Source of the DNA: Bradyrhizobium sp. JYMT SZCCT0428
GTDB lineage: Bacteria > Pseudomonadota > Alphaproteobacteria > Rhizobiales > Xanthobacteraceae
DNA length: 64,000 nucleotides
Assembly (NCBI RefSeq): GCF_018131075.1
Contig: NZ_JAFCLS010000017.1
Span: 1-64,000, forward strand
Direction: 5' to 3'
Part shown: positions 8,933 through 17,678 of the stretch, one piece after another
Numbering within the stretch: position 1 is the stretch's first letter
How the letters are laid out: every line of letters starts with the position of its first letter
Translations under genes and position numbers: made by a program
The notes under the pieces: model-generated
Databases searched by the model: none
What the model was told of the DNA's origin: nothing
Seen by the model: only the letters and a program-made list of their open reading frames with translations

Positions 8933-10156
8933 ATGACCGACCATTACGACGCCGTTGAAACGCGTGATCCGATCCAGCGCGAGGCCGAATTGCTCTCGCG
9001 GCTGCCGGACGTGCTGCGCCGGGCAATGGCGGCGCCTGCTTATGCCGAACGCCTGAAGGGCATCGATCCGGCTTCCGTGACCGACCGGGCCGCACTGGCG
9101 CGCCTGCCGGTGCTGCGCAAGTCCGAGCTCCCTGCCCTGCACAAGGCCGCACCCCCCTTCGGTGGGCTCGTGGCGGGCCTCCCGGGGTCGTTTGGACGGT
9201 TGTTCACCTCTCCGGGGCCGATCTTCGAGCCTGAGGCTGTTCATGCCGACCCCTGGCGCGGCGCGCGGGCGCTGTTTGCGGCCGGCTTCCGGCCCGGCGA
9301 CGTCGTGCTCAACACCTTCAGCTACCATCTGACGCCCGGCGGCTTCATTTTCGACGCCTCGGCGCGGGCGCTCGGCTGTGCCGTCATCCCGGCCGGCCCC
9401 GGCAACACCGAAGCGCAGTTCGAGCTGATCGAGGCCTATCGGCCGGTCGGCTACAGCGGCACACCGGACTTCCTCAAAATCCTGCTCGATGCCGCCGCAA
9501 GCGCCGGGCGCGACGTCTCTTCGATCAAGCGCGCGCTGGTTTCCGGCGCGGCCTTTCCGAAATCACTGCAGGACGAGGTCAAGGCGCGCGGCGTCGATGC
9601 CTACCAGGCGTTCGGCACCGCCGACCTCGGCCTGATCGCCTTCGAGACCGCGGCCCATGACGGCATGGTCGTGAACGAGGACCTGATCTTCGAAATCGTG
9701 CAGCCCGGCACCGGCGATCCCGTCGCCCCCGGTGACGTCGGCGAGATCGTCGTCACCTCGCTCGATCTGCACCACCCCTGGATCCGGCTCGCGCTGGGCG
9801 ATCTCACGGCAGTGCTGCCGGGGACAAGCGACTGCGGGCGCACCAACATGCGTATCAAGGGCTGGATGGGCCGCGCCGACCAAACCACCAAGGTCAAGGG
9901 CATGTTCGTGCGGCCGGAGCAGATCGCCGACATCGGCAAGCGCCATCCTGACCTCGGGCGGCTGCGCCTTGTCGTGACGCGATCGGGCGAGAGCGATCTG
10001 ATGACGCTGAAGGCGGAGACCACGTCTCCCAGCGAGACCGTTCAGGCCGAACTCGCCACAACACTTCGCGCGGTGACCAAGCTCGGCGGCAATGTCGAAC
10101 TGGTCGGCGCCGGCTCGCTGCCAAACGACGGCAGGGTGATCGCAGACGAACGCTAA
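8933..10156 (+). CDS. Phenylacetate-CoA ligase family protein (PaaK-like)
   Basis: A 407-residue ANL-superfamily enzyme of the PaaK subgroup (families usually 400-440). The N-terminal part has PVLRKSELPAL, matching the PaaK 'lPiltKsdl' block. The glycine-rich nucleotide loop is degenerate (TSPGPIFEP), and the AFGTADLGLIAFET segment replaces YGLSE. The C-terminal lid contains IKGWMGRADQTTKVKGMFV, a strong PaaK signature. The family activates phenylacetate or other aryl acids to CoA esters. As the last gene of the liv-type set and the second ligase in it, it supports an aromatic-acid role, but the substrate remains open. Start ATG follows the palindromic repeat. Confidence 0.87.
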   Translation: MTDHYDAVETRDPIQREAELLSRLPDVLRRAMAAPAYAERLKGIDPASVTDRAALARLPVLRKSELPALHKAAPPFGGLVAGLPGSFGRLFTSPGPIFEPEAVHADPWRGARALFAAGFRPGDVVLNTFSYHLTPGGFIFDASARALGCAVIPAGPGNTEAQFELIEAYRPVGYSGTPDFLKILLDAAASAGRDVSSIKRALVSGAAFPKSLQDEVKARGVDAYQAFGTADLGLIAFETAAHDGMVVNEDLIFEIVQPGTGDPVAPGDVGEIVVTSLDLHHPWIRLALGDLTAVLPGTSDCGRTNMRIKGWMGRADQTTKVKGMFVRPEQIADIGKRHPDLGRLRLVVTRSGESDLMTLKAETTSPSETVQAELATTLRAVTKLGGNVELVGAGSLPNDGRVIADER

Positions 10157-10233
10157 GCCTGCCTGATAGCTGCATAATTCGGTGTTTTAGCGCGGTATTG
10201 ACGGTCCGAATCCGAACGACTATCACTCGCGCG

Positions 10234-10267
10234 ACCGCAATCGCGGTGAATTCGGGGGAAATTCCCC
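10234..10267. promoter_or_regulatory. Two short inverted repeats upstream of rmlB
   Basis: In the 236-bp gap before rmlB there are accgc-aatc-gcggt (10234-10247) and ggggaa-a-ttcccc (10255-10267). They may be operator or attenuator elements; no U-run follows. The rest of 10157-10392 shows no gene. Confidence 0.25.
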
Positions 10268-10392
10268 TATTGTTTCAATAAGTTCTCGTGCTGTTCGCCA
10301 GCGGATGCCAAGCGAATATCGCCTGCTACGATGGCAAACTCTGACGCGCTGCCGAGGAACCATCTTTTGGCGTCATCAACCCGGAGCCTGCG

Positions 10393-11505
10393 ATGCAGAG
10401 CGTTCTGATCACCGGCGGCGCGGGTTTCATCGGCCAGAACCTCGTCCATGCGTGGCGTGCGGCGCGTCCGGATGACCGCCTGGTTGTCGTCGATGCCATG
10501 ACCTATGCGGCCAACGTCCGCAGCCTCGAACCGCTGATGAAGGAAGGCAGCATCGTCTTCGTCAGGGGCGACATCAAGGACGCCGCCCTGATACGGCGGC
10601 TGTTCGACAAGCATCAATTCACCCGCGTCGCCCACCTCGCCGCGGAATCCCACGTCGACCGCTCCATCGTCGATCCCGAGGCCTTCCTGCAAACCAACGT
10701 GCTCGGCACCTTCACGCTGCTCAAGGCGGCGCTGGATGCGTGGCGTGCGTCAGGCACGATCGATCGCGCGCGCTTCCTTCATGTGTCGACCGACGAGGTC
10801 TACGGGTCGCTTGGACCCAGTGACACCGCCTTTCTGGAATCCTCACCGTATCGTCCCAATTCGCCTTACGCCGCGAGCAAGGCCGCAAGCGATCATCTGG
10901 TGCGCAGCTTCGTGGCGACCTACGCGATGCCGGCGCTGATCACCAATTGCTCCAACAATTACGGCCCCTATCAGCACCCGGAAAAACTGATTCCGCTGAT
11001 GATCATCCACGCGCTGGAGGGAAAGCCGCTACCGGTCTATGGCGACGGCTCCAACGTCCGGGACTGGCTGCACGTATCCGACCATTGCGATGCGCTGATG
11101 AGCGTGATCGAACGCGGTCGCGTTGGCGAAACCTACAATGTTGGCGGCGGCAACGAACGCAACAATCGCGACGTGGTCGGCCTGATCTGCGACACGCTGA
11201 ATTCTGCCTTCGCGGCCGACCAGAACCTTGCCTCGCGCTTTCCATCCTGTCCGGCGGCCTTAGCGAAGAGCTGCCGCTCGCTCATCGCTTTCGTGACCGA
11301 CCGGCCCGGCCATGATCACCGCTATGCGATCGATGCCACAAAACTCGCGACCGAACTCGGCAGCCGATGCAGCGTCGGGTTCGAAGCCGGCCTCCGCCAG
11401 ACCATACACTGGTATCTTGACCAGGAAGCCTGGTGGCGCGACGTGACCAGCGGCGCCTACCAGGCGTGGATCGACAAGAATTACGGCTTCCGGATCGCAG
11501 TCTGA
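10393..11505 (+). CDS. rmlB: dTDP-glucose 4,6-dehydratase
   Basis: A 370-residue extended SDR that converts dTDP-glucose to dTDP-4-keto-6-deoxyglucose with NAD. Visible motifs are GGAGFIG (8-14), AAESHVDRSI (83-92), STDEVYG (132-138, with the catalytic Asp/Glu pair), Y159-xxx-K163 and NNYGPYQHPEKLIP. It is intact in a neighbourhood where most partner genes are broken. With rmlA 3.6 kb away it supplies the common precursor of deoxysugars. No rmlC or rmlD for rhamnose is present in the window; instead there are remnants of 2,3-dehydratase, aminotransferase and ketoreductase genes. Confidence 0.95.
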   Translation: MQSVLITGGAGFIGQNLVHAWRAARPDDRLVVVDAMTYAANVRSLEPLMKEGSIVFVRGDIKDAALIRRLFDKHQFTRVAHLAAESHVDRSIVDPEAFLQTNVLGTFTLLKAALDAWRASGTIDRARFLHVSTDEVYGSLGPSDTAFLESSPYRPNSPYAASKAASDHLVRSFVATYAMPALITNCSNNYGPYQHPEKLIPLMIIHALEGKPLPVYGDGSNVRDWLHVSDHCDALMSVIERGRVGETYNVGGGNERNNRDVVGLICDTLNSAFAADQNLASRFPSCPAALAKSCRSLIAFVTDRPGHDHRYAIDATKLATELGSRCSVGFEAGLRQTIHWYLDQEAWWRDVTSGAYQAWIDKNYGFRIAV

Positions 11506-11509
11506 AATC

Positions 11510-11888
11510 ATGCGCATCCTCGTGCTTAACGCGGCTTATCCGCGCTTCCTGGCTTGGCTCTATCGCCGCCAGTCCGGGCTCGAGAATGCTTCCTATGGCA
11601 GCGATCCGCGGGGCCGCGCGCGTCGCGTCGCGCGATTGCGTTTTTATACCGTGCCGGTTTTGCGGATCATCCAACGACGTACTTGCGAAAATACGCCTAC
11701 GGCGCGCCGGTCGTCGAAGTCGTGTTCGGCAAGCAGGAGCTGATGTCGTTATGTCGTTATGCCGTGACGCGGGACTGCGGCTCAAACGCGAATGGCCGTG
11801 CATCCCATACGACGTGTACGGCGTCACTGGGCATCATTCAGCGACCGAGACTTACCTTTTCTCGGTGACGAGACCCGGGCGGTCCTGA
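11510..11888 (+). pseudogene. Remnant of a glycosyltransferase-like gene and a second fused fragment
   Basis: The frame starts MRILVLNAAYPRFLAWLYRR 4 bp after rmlB, which resembles the N-terminus of CgeB-type glycosyltransferases (MRILVLNADYP...), but homology fades after about 30 codons. Further on a different frame reads YLRKYAYGAPVVEVVFGKQE and is broken by an 8-bp tandem duplication, atgtcgtt at 11743-11750 and 11751-11758. Removing one copy joins it to MSLCRDAGLRLKREWPCIPY and an open frame to 11888. The region therefore looks like one or two decayed genes. The family assignment of the second part is unknown. Confidence 0.4.
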
Positions 11889-11898
11889 CCGCCGTCCG

Positions 11899-12383
11899 CT
11901 ACAGCGGCAACAGGATGGTCTTGACGAACGGGCTGAGCAGATTGTCCATCAAGGCAAGCTCCTTGATCTGGCTGAGGCTTGCCCAGCGAAACAACGACAG
12001 GTCGGTTTCGATCACGCGCTCGTCGTCGAGGAATGCGACGATGTTTTCATTGGATTTCTGCCAGAACCGGCCGCCCTCTTCATTATGCTCCGCCCGATAA
12101 ACGATCCGGACGCCGGCCTCCGCGATGAGGACTTCGACCATTGGCGGCCGTTTGCCGGCGTGGGCGCGCTTGATATTCGACCACTAGTCGGACAGAATTG
12201 CAGGATGCCGATGTTGCCCGGCTCCGCCTTGGCCTGCAGCAGGCCGATCAGGTCCGCCTTGAACTGGATCGAATTGCGCCGGTCCTCACGCCACGCCAGG
12301 ATCGGCGCCGGGTCCGTCGGTTCGATGTTCCGAGAGGCCACCAGCCGTTCGCGAAACCAGTCAAGGTGCGCGCGCTCGGCCAT
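11899..12383 (-). pseudogene. NDP-hexose 2,3-dehydratase family gene, frameshifted
   Basis: Two reverse frames join into one family match. The first (from ATG 12383) has LLQAKAEPGNIGILQFCPT, matching the family's 'QaK.EPGN...QlsPTvQ' block. The second reads SNIKRAHAGKRPPMVEVLI, then EEGGRFWQKSNENIVAF and WASLSQIKELALMDNLLSPF, matching 'SNy.r.hgG..p.yl' and 'l..lL..dn.vn.d'. The frame change lies at about 12180-12190. The family removes the C2 hydroxyl of dTDP-4-keto-6-deoxyglucose (EvaA, TylCVI). At about 160 residues it is much shorter than the 450-residue two-repeat enzymes, so an earlier deletion is likely. Its start overlaps the aminotransferase stop (ATGA), a relic of operon coupling. 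Confidence 0.7.
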
Positions 12384-13477
12384 CAGATCACATCCCTCAG
12401 TGCGTCGATCACCGTGTCAACCTCCTCGTCCTTCAGATGTGGGTACATCGGCAACGAGAAAATTCGTTTCGCCTTGCGTTCCGCGACCGGGAACTGGCCT
12501 TCGTGATATCCGAGATGGGCGCAGCCGCGCATGATATGGATCGGCCAGGGGTACGAAACGTTGCAGTTGATGTCGCGCTTGGCCAGTCGCTGCAGCACGC
12601 CGTCGCGGTCGGTCGGATGCTCGACCACGTACACGTAATAGGTATGGCGGCTGGGTTCTCGCGTGGCAGAGTCAGGCCGCTGCCGGCAAGTCCCTGGTCG
12701 TAACGTGCTGCGATCGCGCGGCGGCGTTCGATCCAGCCGTCGACCCGCGGCAGCTTGAGCGACAGGATCGCCGCCTGCACTTCATCGAGACGGGAGTTGT
12801 AACCGTGGCGTTCGGAATAATACTGGGATTCCATGCCGAAGAAGCGCAGGCTGCGGGCAAGACGGATCACCGCCTCGTCGTTGCTCATTACCATGCCGCC
12901 GTCGCCATAGGCCCCAAGCACCTTGGTCGGGTAAAACGAAAAGGATGCGGCGTGGCCGACGCTGCCCGCCTGATGGTTCTTGTAGAGCGCGCCCTGCGAC
13001 TGCGCGCAATCCTCCATCACTTTCAGCCCGTGCCGCTGCGCAACCGCCATCAGTGGATCGAGATCGACGCACTGGCCGTACAGGGGAACCGGAATGATGG
13101 CTGTGGTGCGCGGCGTGATCGCGGCCTCGACCTGTTCCACATCCATCAGAAAATCGCTGTCGCGGACGTCAACGAACACCGGCGCCAAGCGTACGGATCG
13201 CGGAAACGGTCGGCACCGCGGTATTGGGCACCGTGATGACCTCATCGCCTGCCCTTACGCCCAAGGCCGCGAGCGCGATGTAAATGGCGTCGGTCCCACT
13301 GTTGACGCCAACCCCGTCGGCCACGCCCAGATAGGCCGCCATCTCCCGCTCGAATTTGACGCCCGGCCTAGAACAAGGGCGACCGGATTGGAACACGCGA
13401 TCCACCGTGGCGAGGATCTCGTCGCTCAATTCGTCATATTCCCGAAGATAGTCCCAGACAGTGATTGGTTTTCTCAC
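12383..13477 (-). pseudogene. DegT/DnrJ/EryC1/StrS sugar aminotransferase, frameshifted
   Basis: A PLP-dependent sugar aminotransferase split over three frames. Part 1 (start ATG 13477) has the nucleotide-sugar N-terminus and GVNSGTDAIYIALAALGV. Part 2 has VFVDVRD, PVPLYGQCVD, VMEDCAQSQGA and the PLP-lysine motif SFYPTKVLGAYGDGG. Part 3 has YVVEHPTDRDGVLQRL, SYPWPIH and FSLPMYPHLKDEE. One-base losses are inferred near 13190 and 12650. A nearby insertion and deletion (about 13365-13375) turns the expected GRLVLGPGVK into GRPCSRPGVK. If intact it would be about 365 residues, normal for the family. It would aminate a keto-deoxysugar nucleotide. Confidence 0.85.
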
Positions 13478-13489
13478 GTCATTATCGTT

Positions 13490-14433
13490 TCAGTTGCGCT
13501 CCGCGAGCGCTTGCGCGATTTGGGCCCGACATTCGGCGTCGGCAGCCAGATCGTGGTGCAGACGCTCATGGTCGCCGCTTGTAATCGCCGAAGCAACCGC
13601 TTCCAGGAAGCGCGCGAACGTATCTGCGACGTCAAACGTTACAACGCTCTCGACATTGCGGACACGTCGGCGCCATTCCATTCGAAATTCGGCTGGAGGA
13701 CTAAAGACGCGTTCTATCATCACGGAGCCCGAACGCGCCACCACAAGCATGCGGTTCTGGTATTCGCCCTCGAAGCTGAAATGGCCGAAAGATCGCCCCA
13801 TTCGCCAGCCGTGCCTGCACCGTGAAACCCATGTCGACGCCGGTCTCGGGGTGTCTGCCGCCGGTCAGCGCCCTCACCTGCGACGCCGGATCGCCGCCGA
13901 GCATCCGCATGACGCCGGCGGCATAAGGGCCCATGTCCAACAGGCAGCCGCCGCCGAGCTCGCGGTGATTACGAAAATTGGCGATCGGCAGCGGTGGGAT
14001 GGTGAACTGCACATCGACGTGGCTGAGCGGGCCATTCTGGCCAAGAAAATCCGTCAACGCCTCGAACTGGGATGATAACCGAATACGGTCGCCTCGGCGA
14101 GCAAACGACCGATGCGACGCGCTTCCTTCACGGCGCATTGACTGCCCTCCGGCGTCATCATCGCCGGCTTGTCGACGATGACGTGCATGCCGGTGCTGAC
14201 ATCACCCAGTGTTCATGCATCGCGTTCGGCAGCGAAAGGTAGACGGCATCGGGATCGCTTTTCCGCAGCGCCGTTTCATAATCGCTAAAGAAGCCTCCGG
14301 CCTTCGGCCAGTTTTTCGGCTGGGGACGACTCTTGCTGGCAATCGAAATTTCATCGATCGCCGCGACATTCGCCGCGGCGGGAATGACGCGCCGCTCCGT
14401 GATCGAGGAATAGCCGAGGATCAGCAACCGCAT
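13490..14433 (-). pseudogene. Gfo/Idh/MocA-type sugar-nucleotide ketoreductase, frameshifted
   Basis: Four frame segments make one oxidoreductase. MRLLILGYSSITERRVIPAA (start ATG 14433) with PDAVYLSLPNAMHEHWV gives the Rossmann part. A second frame adds GMHVIVDKPAMMTPEG, with the family's EKP/DKP lysine, and EARRIGRLLAEATVFGYHPS. A third gives FRNHRELGGGCLLDMGPYAA. A fourth gives FEGEYQNRMLVVARSGSVMI to the end. Frame changes fall near 14195, 14090 and 13790. The family includes NDP-hexose 3-ketoreductases that act after 2,3-dehydratases, which fits the neighbours. Intact length would be about 315 residues. It ends 12 bp before the aminotransferase start. Confidence 0.8.
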
Positions 14434-14459
14434 TCTGGCTCTCGCTGGGGCAACAGGAC

Positions 14460-14813
14460 TTAACGAACCGAGCCGCCCGGCGCCACAATGACGCGGCCGG
14501 TGACGATATCGATACCGTGAAAAGCCATAACTCTCACCCTTCGAAACACGTTGAACATATGGTCTCGGCGACTGCCGACCGAGAGACTGCGAATGGCTTT
14601 GATTTGATCATCTTCGAGATACGGCTTGACCTCGAGCCGCACCGGACGGAGGTCCGGCAGATCGAGCGCGGTGAGGATGCGGTGGCAGGCTTCGCTCATG
14701 CAAAGCACCCAAAGCCTCGCGCCGGGTTCATGCTGCTGCAGCGAATGATATAGGGCCAGCCCGCGCGACAGGTAATTGTGATCGAAGTAGGTGCAGTAGA
14801 CGCTCTCCGCCAT
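14460..14813 (-). pseudogene. Truncated glycosyltransferase-like gene
   Basis: From the ATG at 14811-14813 the product starts MAESVYCTYFDHNYLSRGLA, then LYHSLQQHEPGARLWVLCMS and ALDLPDLRPVRLE. This is the N-terminal third of a family of putative glycosyltransferases that begins CTYFD..YL.RGL.L..SL and normally runs to about 300 residues. After roughly 75 codons the similarity stops and an unrelated tail (FHGIDIVTGRVIVAPGGSVR) leads to a stop at 14460. The tail may be a piece of another gene fused by deletion. The frame is open 37 codons upstream of the chosen start. Confidence 0.5.
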
Positions 14814-14934
14814 GATGCCGGTGTCAGTCATGCCTGAGGTAAAGCGCTGGCGCGCTTGCACGATTTCGATGCCAGGCACCGTGGGTGCCATTGCTATAGC
14901 AGTGGCTGTGAACGCGCAACGCACCCCTCTCGTA

Positions 14935-14972
14935 AGATGTTGATATAATTAGGTATATTTCATTACATCATC
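14935..14972 (+). promoter_or_regulatory. AT-rich promoter-like segment upstream of rmlA
   Basis: gttgatataattaggtat and the following bases form the most AT-rich patch in the sugar locus, 110-150 bp upstream of rmlA. A TTGATA-like -35 at 14940-14945 is visible, without a good -10 at 17-nt spacing. It may serve rmlA or the divergent glycosyltransferase remnant. Confidence 0.3.
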
Positions 14973-15082
14973 CCTAGCCGATGGCGACCGGGAATGAAAG
15001 CGTTTTGAGATGTGGAACGGCGCGTGGTAACGAGGCGACGCCGATTTAAGCCCCAACACAGCGAACACGAAGAGCACGGCGC

Positions 15083-15961
15083 ATGAACCGCAAAGGGATC
15101 GTTTTGGCCGGAGGCCGCGGAACGCGGCTCTATCCGCTGACGCTCGCCATCTCCAAGCAATTGCTGCCGATCTACGACAAGCCGTTGATCTATTACTCGC
15201 TGACCACGCTGATGCTGGCCGGGATCCGCGAACTCCTGATTATCACGACACCGGAAGAGATCGATCAGTTCAAGCGCCTACTCGGCGACGGCAGGCAGTG
15301 GGGGATCGAGCTATCCTATGCGATCCAGGACCATCCCGGCGGGATTGCGGAAGCGTTCCTGATCGGCCGGGAGTTTCTTGCCGGCCAACCGTCGGCGCTG
15401 ATCCTCGGCGACAACATTTTTTATGGCGATAATTTGCGCGCCCTGTTGCGCAATTCGGCGCAGCAGACCCGCGGCGCGACCGTATTCGCCTGCTGGGTCG
15501 ACGATCCCGAGCGCTACGGCGTGGTCGAGTTCGACGCCGCCCATCGCCCCTTGCGGATCGTCGAGAAGCCGAAAGCGCCGAAGTCGAACTACGCCGTCAC
15601 CGGCCTCTATTTTTACGACGAGCGCGTGGTCGACGTGGTGCGCGAAATGAAACCGTCGGCGCGGGGCGAGCTCGAGATCACCGATCTGAACCAATGGTTC
15701 CTCGAACGCGGCGAGCTTCATGTCGAGCGGTTCGGCCGCGGTTATGCGTGGCTCGACGCCGGCACCCATGAATCGCTGTTGGAAGCCTCGCAATTCATCC
15801 ACATCGTCGAGAAGCGCCAGGGCCTGAAAATCGCCTGCCCGGAAGAAGTCGCGTTCGCCCAGGGCTTCATCGACGCCGAGCAGCTGTTGCGGCTGGCCGA
15901 ACCGATGAAAGCCACCGGTTACGGACAATATCTCATTCGCCAGGCCGGTCTGCTCTCGTAA
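15083..15961 (+). CDS. rmlA: Glucose-1-phosphate thymidylyltransferase
   Basis: A 292-residue nucleotidyltransferase making dTDP-glucose from dTTP and glucose-1-phosphate. The N-terminus carries the signature GGRGTRLYPLT (10-20) and SKQLLPIYDKPLIYYS, followed by LGDNIFYG and the YGVVEFD and EKPKAPKSNYAVTGLYFYD blocks. WLDAGTHESLLEAS and the C-terminal YGQYL complete the family pattern. Length is normal. The gene is intact although its neighbours on both sides are broken. Together with rmlB it can still make dTDP-4-keto-6-deoxyglucose. Confidence 0.96.
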   Translation: MNRKGIVLAGGRGTRLYPLTLAISKQLLPIYDKPLIYYSLTTLMLAGIRELLIITTPEEIDQFKRLLGDGRQWGIELSYAIQDHPGGIAEAFLIGREFLAGQPSALILGDNIFYGDNLRALLRNSAQQTRGATVFACWVDDPERYGVVEFDAAHRPLRIVEKPKAPKSNYAVTGLYFYDERVVDVVREMKPSARGELEITDLNQWFLERGELHVERFGRGYAWLDAGTHESLLEASQFIHIVEKRQGLKIACPEEVAFAQGFIDAEQLLRLAEPMKATGYGQYLIRQAGLLS

Positions 15962-15965
15962 TGGC

Positions 15966-17371
15966 CTAGCGCGGGATAGCCGCGATCAGCCGCGCGCGAA
16001 AACTTCCGCTCAGCATCGGGCTCGCGGCCAGAGCGACCATCATCACCCAGAGCGTGCACTCGCCGGCAAATCGTAGCAGCCACGACTGGACCATAATTCC
16101 CATGGACCAGCTGGCCGACGTCACGAGAACCATGATCGCTGCCAGAAAAGCAAGGTGGCGAAACGGCCTTTTGAAGCGTTTCCCTGATAATGATGATGCT
16201 CAGAAGCCCGATCTGAATCAGCAGGTTGCTCGCGACGACCGCACCGCACCGAGCGATCCCATCGTCGGAATGAGCAGAACCGAGAGAATCAGGAAAACGG
16301 ACAGCTATAGGCCCTTCGTCCGCACCAGAAGAGCGACGGCGCGTAGGGAACCGTGCCGTGGGTCCACAGCGCAAAAAAGTCCGGCCAGAACGGCAATAGC
16401 CCGGATACGACGACGCTCGCCTGCAATGTCACGAACACCGACCCGCCTGCGTAAAGGCTACACAACTGCTCCTTCAAGCCGATTGCATAATCTTGGCCAA
16501 GCTCGGCGGCCAGGGGAAGCGCGGTCTGAACGCAAAGCATCCGCAGCAGCCCGGCGACAATGCGGGTCAGGCCCCATTGAGCCACGGCCATGCAATCGGA
16601 CACCAGTGCGCTGACCAGCAACACAGGCAGATTGATCAGCGCCAACTCTGTCGCCCCGGCAACCGCAAAGGGAGCGGCCTTGCGAAACAGGCCGAACATC
16701 CAGCTCCACGAATGGCGCGCGCGCCGCGCAAGAACGGAAACTGGCAAGGCGCATCGATGACCAGAAAATAGAGAGCAGTGAGCACTTGTTGCAGCAAATT
16801 GACCGAGTTGCGCCAGCTGCGCACCCCAATTCTGCAGCCGCACCGCCTGACCGTAGAGCCCGCGCGCGCGATACGCCCGACGCCAACCCGGACGGGAGCT
16901 CAACAACATACCGACCGTCATCACCATAAAGGCTGCGTCAAAGTCCGGTATGGCTTGAAATCCAAGTACAGCAGCAGGGGAAATAAATTGCGTGCCGACC
17001 AGCAGCAGCATCGTGAGCGACCCTGCAACCCCCTAATAGATTCGCGGCATCGCCGCGTAGAAGCGCGCCGTTCGACCGTCGCAATCAGTCTTCGACTTGA
17101 AGCCGAGAAAGCGGTTGATCACACGAAACTGCAGACCGCCGTCAGCGATCAGAACGAGATTGTCGACGGAATAAATTGCGAGCCACGCGGCCAGCACACT
17201 GCCGGACCAAAAGTGCAGGAATACAGGTACCAAAGCGACCTGTAGGGTAACCCCCAAAATGATCTGGAATAGATTTGCACCACCCAGCAAATAGTCTCGG
17301 CGCGCGGCTCGGGCCGAAGCGTTCGACGAGCTCTCGCCTGTGCGGGAAGAATTCACTGGCGCTTCGATCAA
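15966..17371 (-). pseudogene. Polysaccharide flippase (Wzx/MATE-like), stop codon and frameshifts
   Basis: A membrane protein of about 465 codons, broken. The N-terminal part (start ATG 17371) has hydrophobic spans such as ILGVTLQVALVPVFLHFW and ends at an in-frame TAG (17033-17035). The same frame continues with LLLVGTQFISPAAVLGF. Around 16730-16810 a pair of indels hides the span LLQQVLTALYFLVIDAP in another frame. After ALINLPVLLVSALVSD and PFWPDFFALW the frame changes again near 16310, and a last frame reads HLAFLAAIMVLVTSASW through to the stop at 15966. Such flippases export lipid-linked repeat units. Convergent with rmlA. Confidence 0.65.
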
Positions 17372-17678
17372 GGCCCGAACCTCTATGGCAATTCTTGCGG
17401 GCTACCAGCCATTCGGAAAGATGTCGATAGTTGACCGGAGTACACGCGGCAGGGTGTGAGCCATCTGCGAAGCCTCGGCCGCGTAGCGCTGGGAGCGGCG
17501 CTGCCGCAGATTTGGAGAACCCACCAGCGGCGTTTCCATAGTTCAGGTAGGTAATGCACGCGTCCACATCTATAATCACGCCTGCCATGTTGTACGACAA
17601 TAGTCACCTTTCTAATCCAGGATACACTCCTTACTCGTTACCCGCGTTAACCAATTCTTGCTTTCGGAGTTTCGTCAA
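17372..17678. other. Intergenic region upstream of the flippase remnant and CoA-transferase gene
   Basis: 307 bp. Two overlapping reverse frames (ending 17142 and 17383) are open but have low-complexity, arginine-rich products, no family match I know and no ribosome site; I treat them as chance. An AT-richer patch at about 17590-17660 precedes the CoA-transferase gene, with cggag at 17665-17669 as its ribosome site. Confidence 0.4.

Noticed and set aside
17142..17607. Two overlapping reverse frames upstream of the flippase remnant.
   Set aside because: Low-complexity products without any family pattern; the larger one overlaps the flippase start in another frame.
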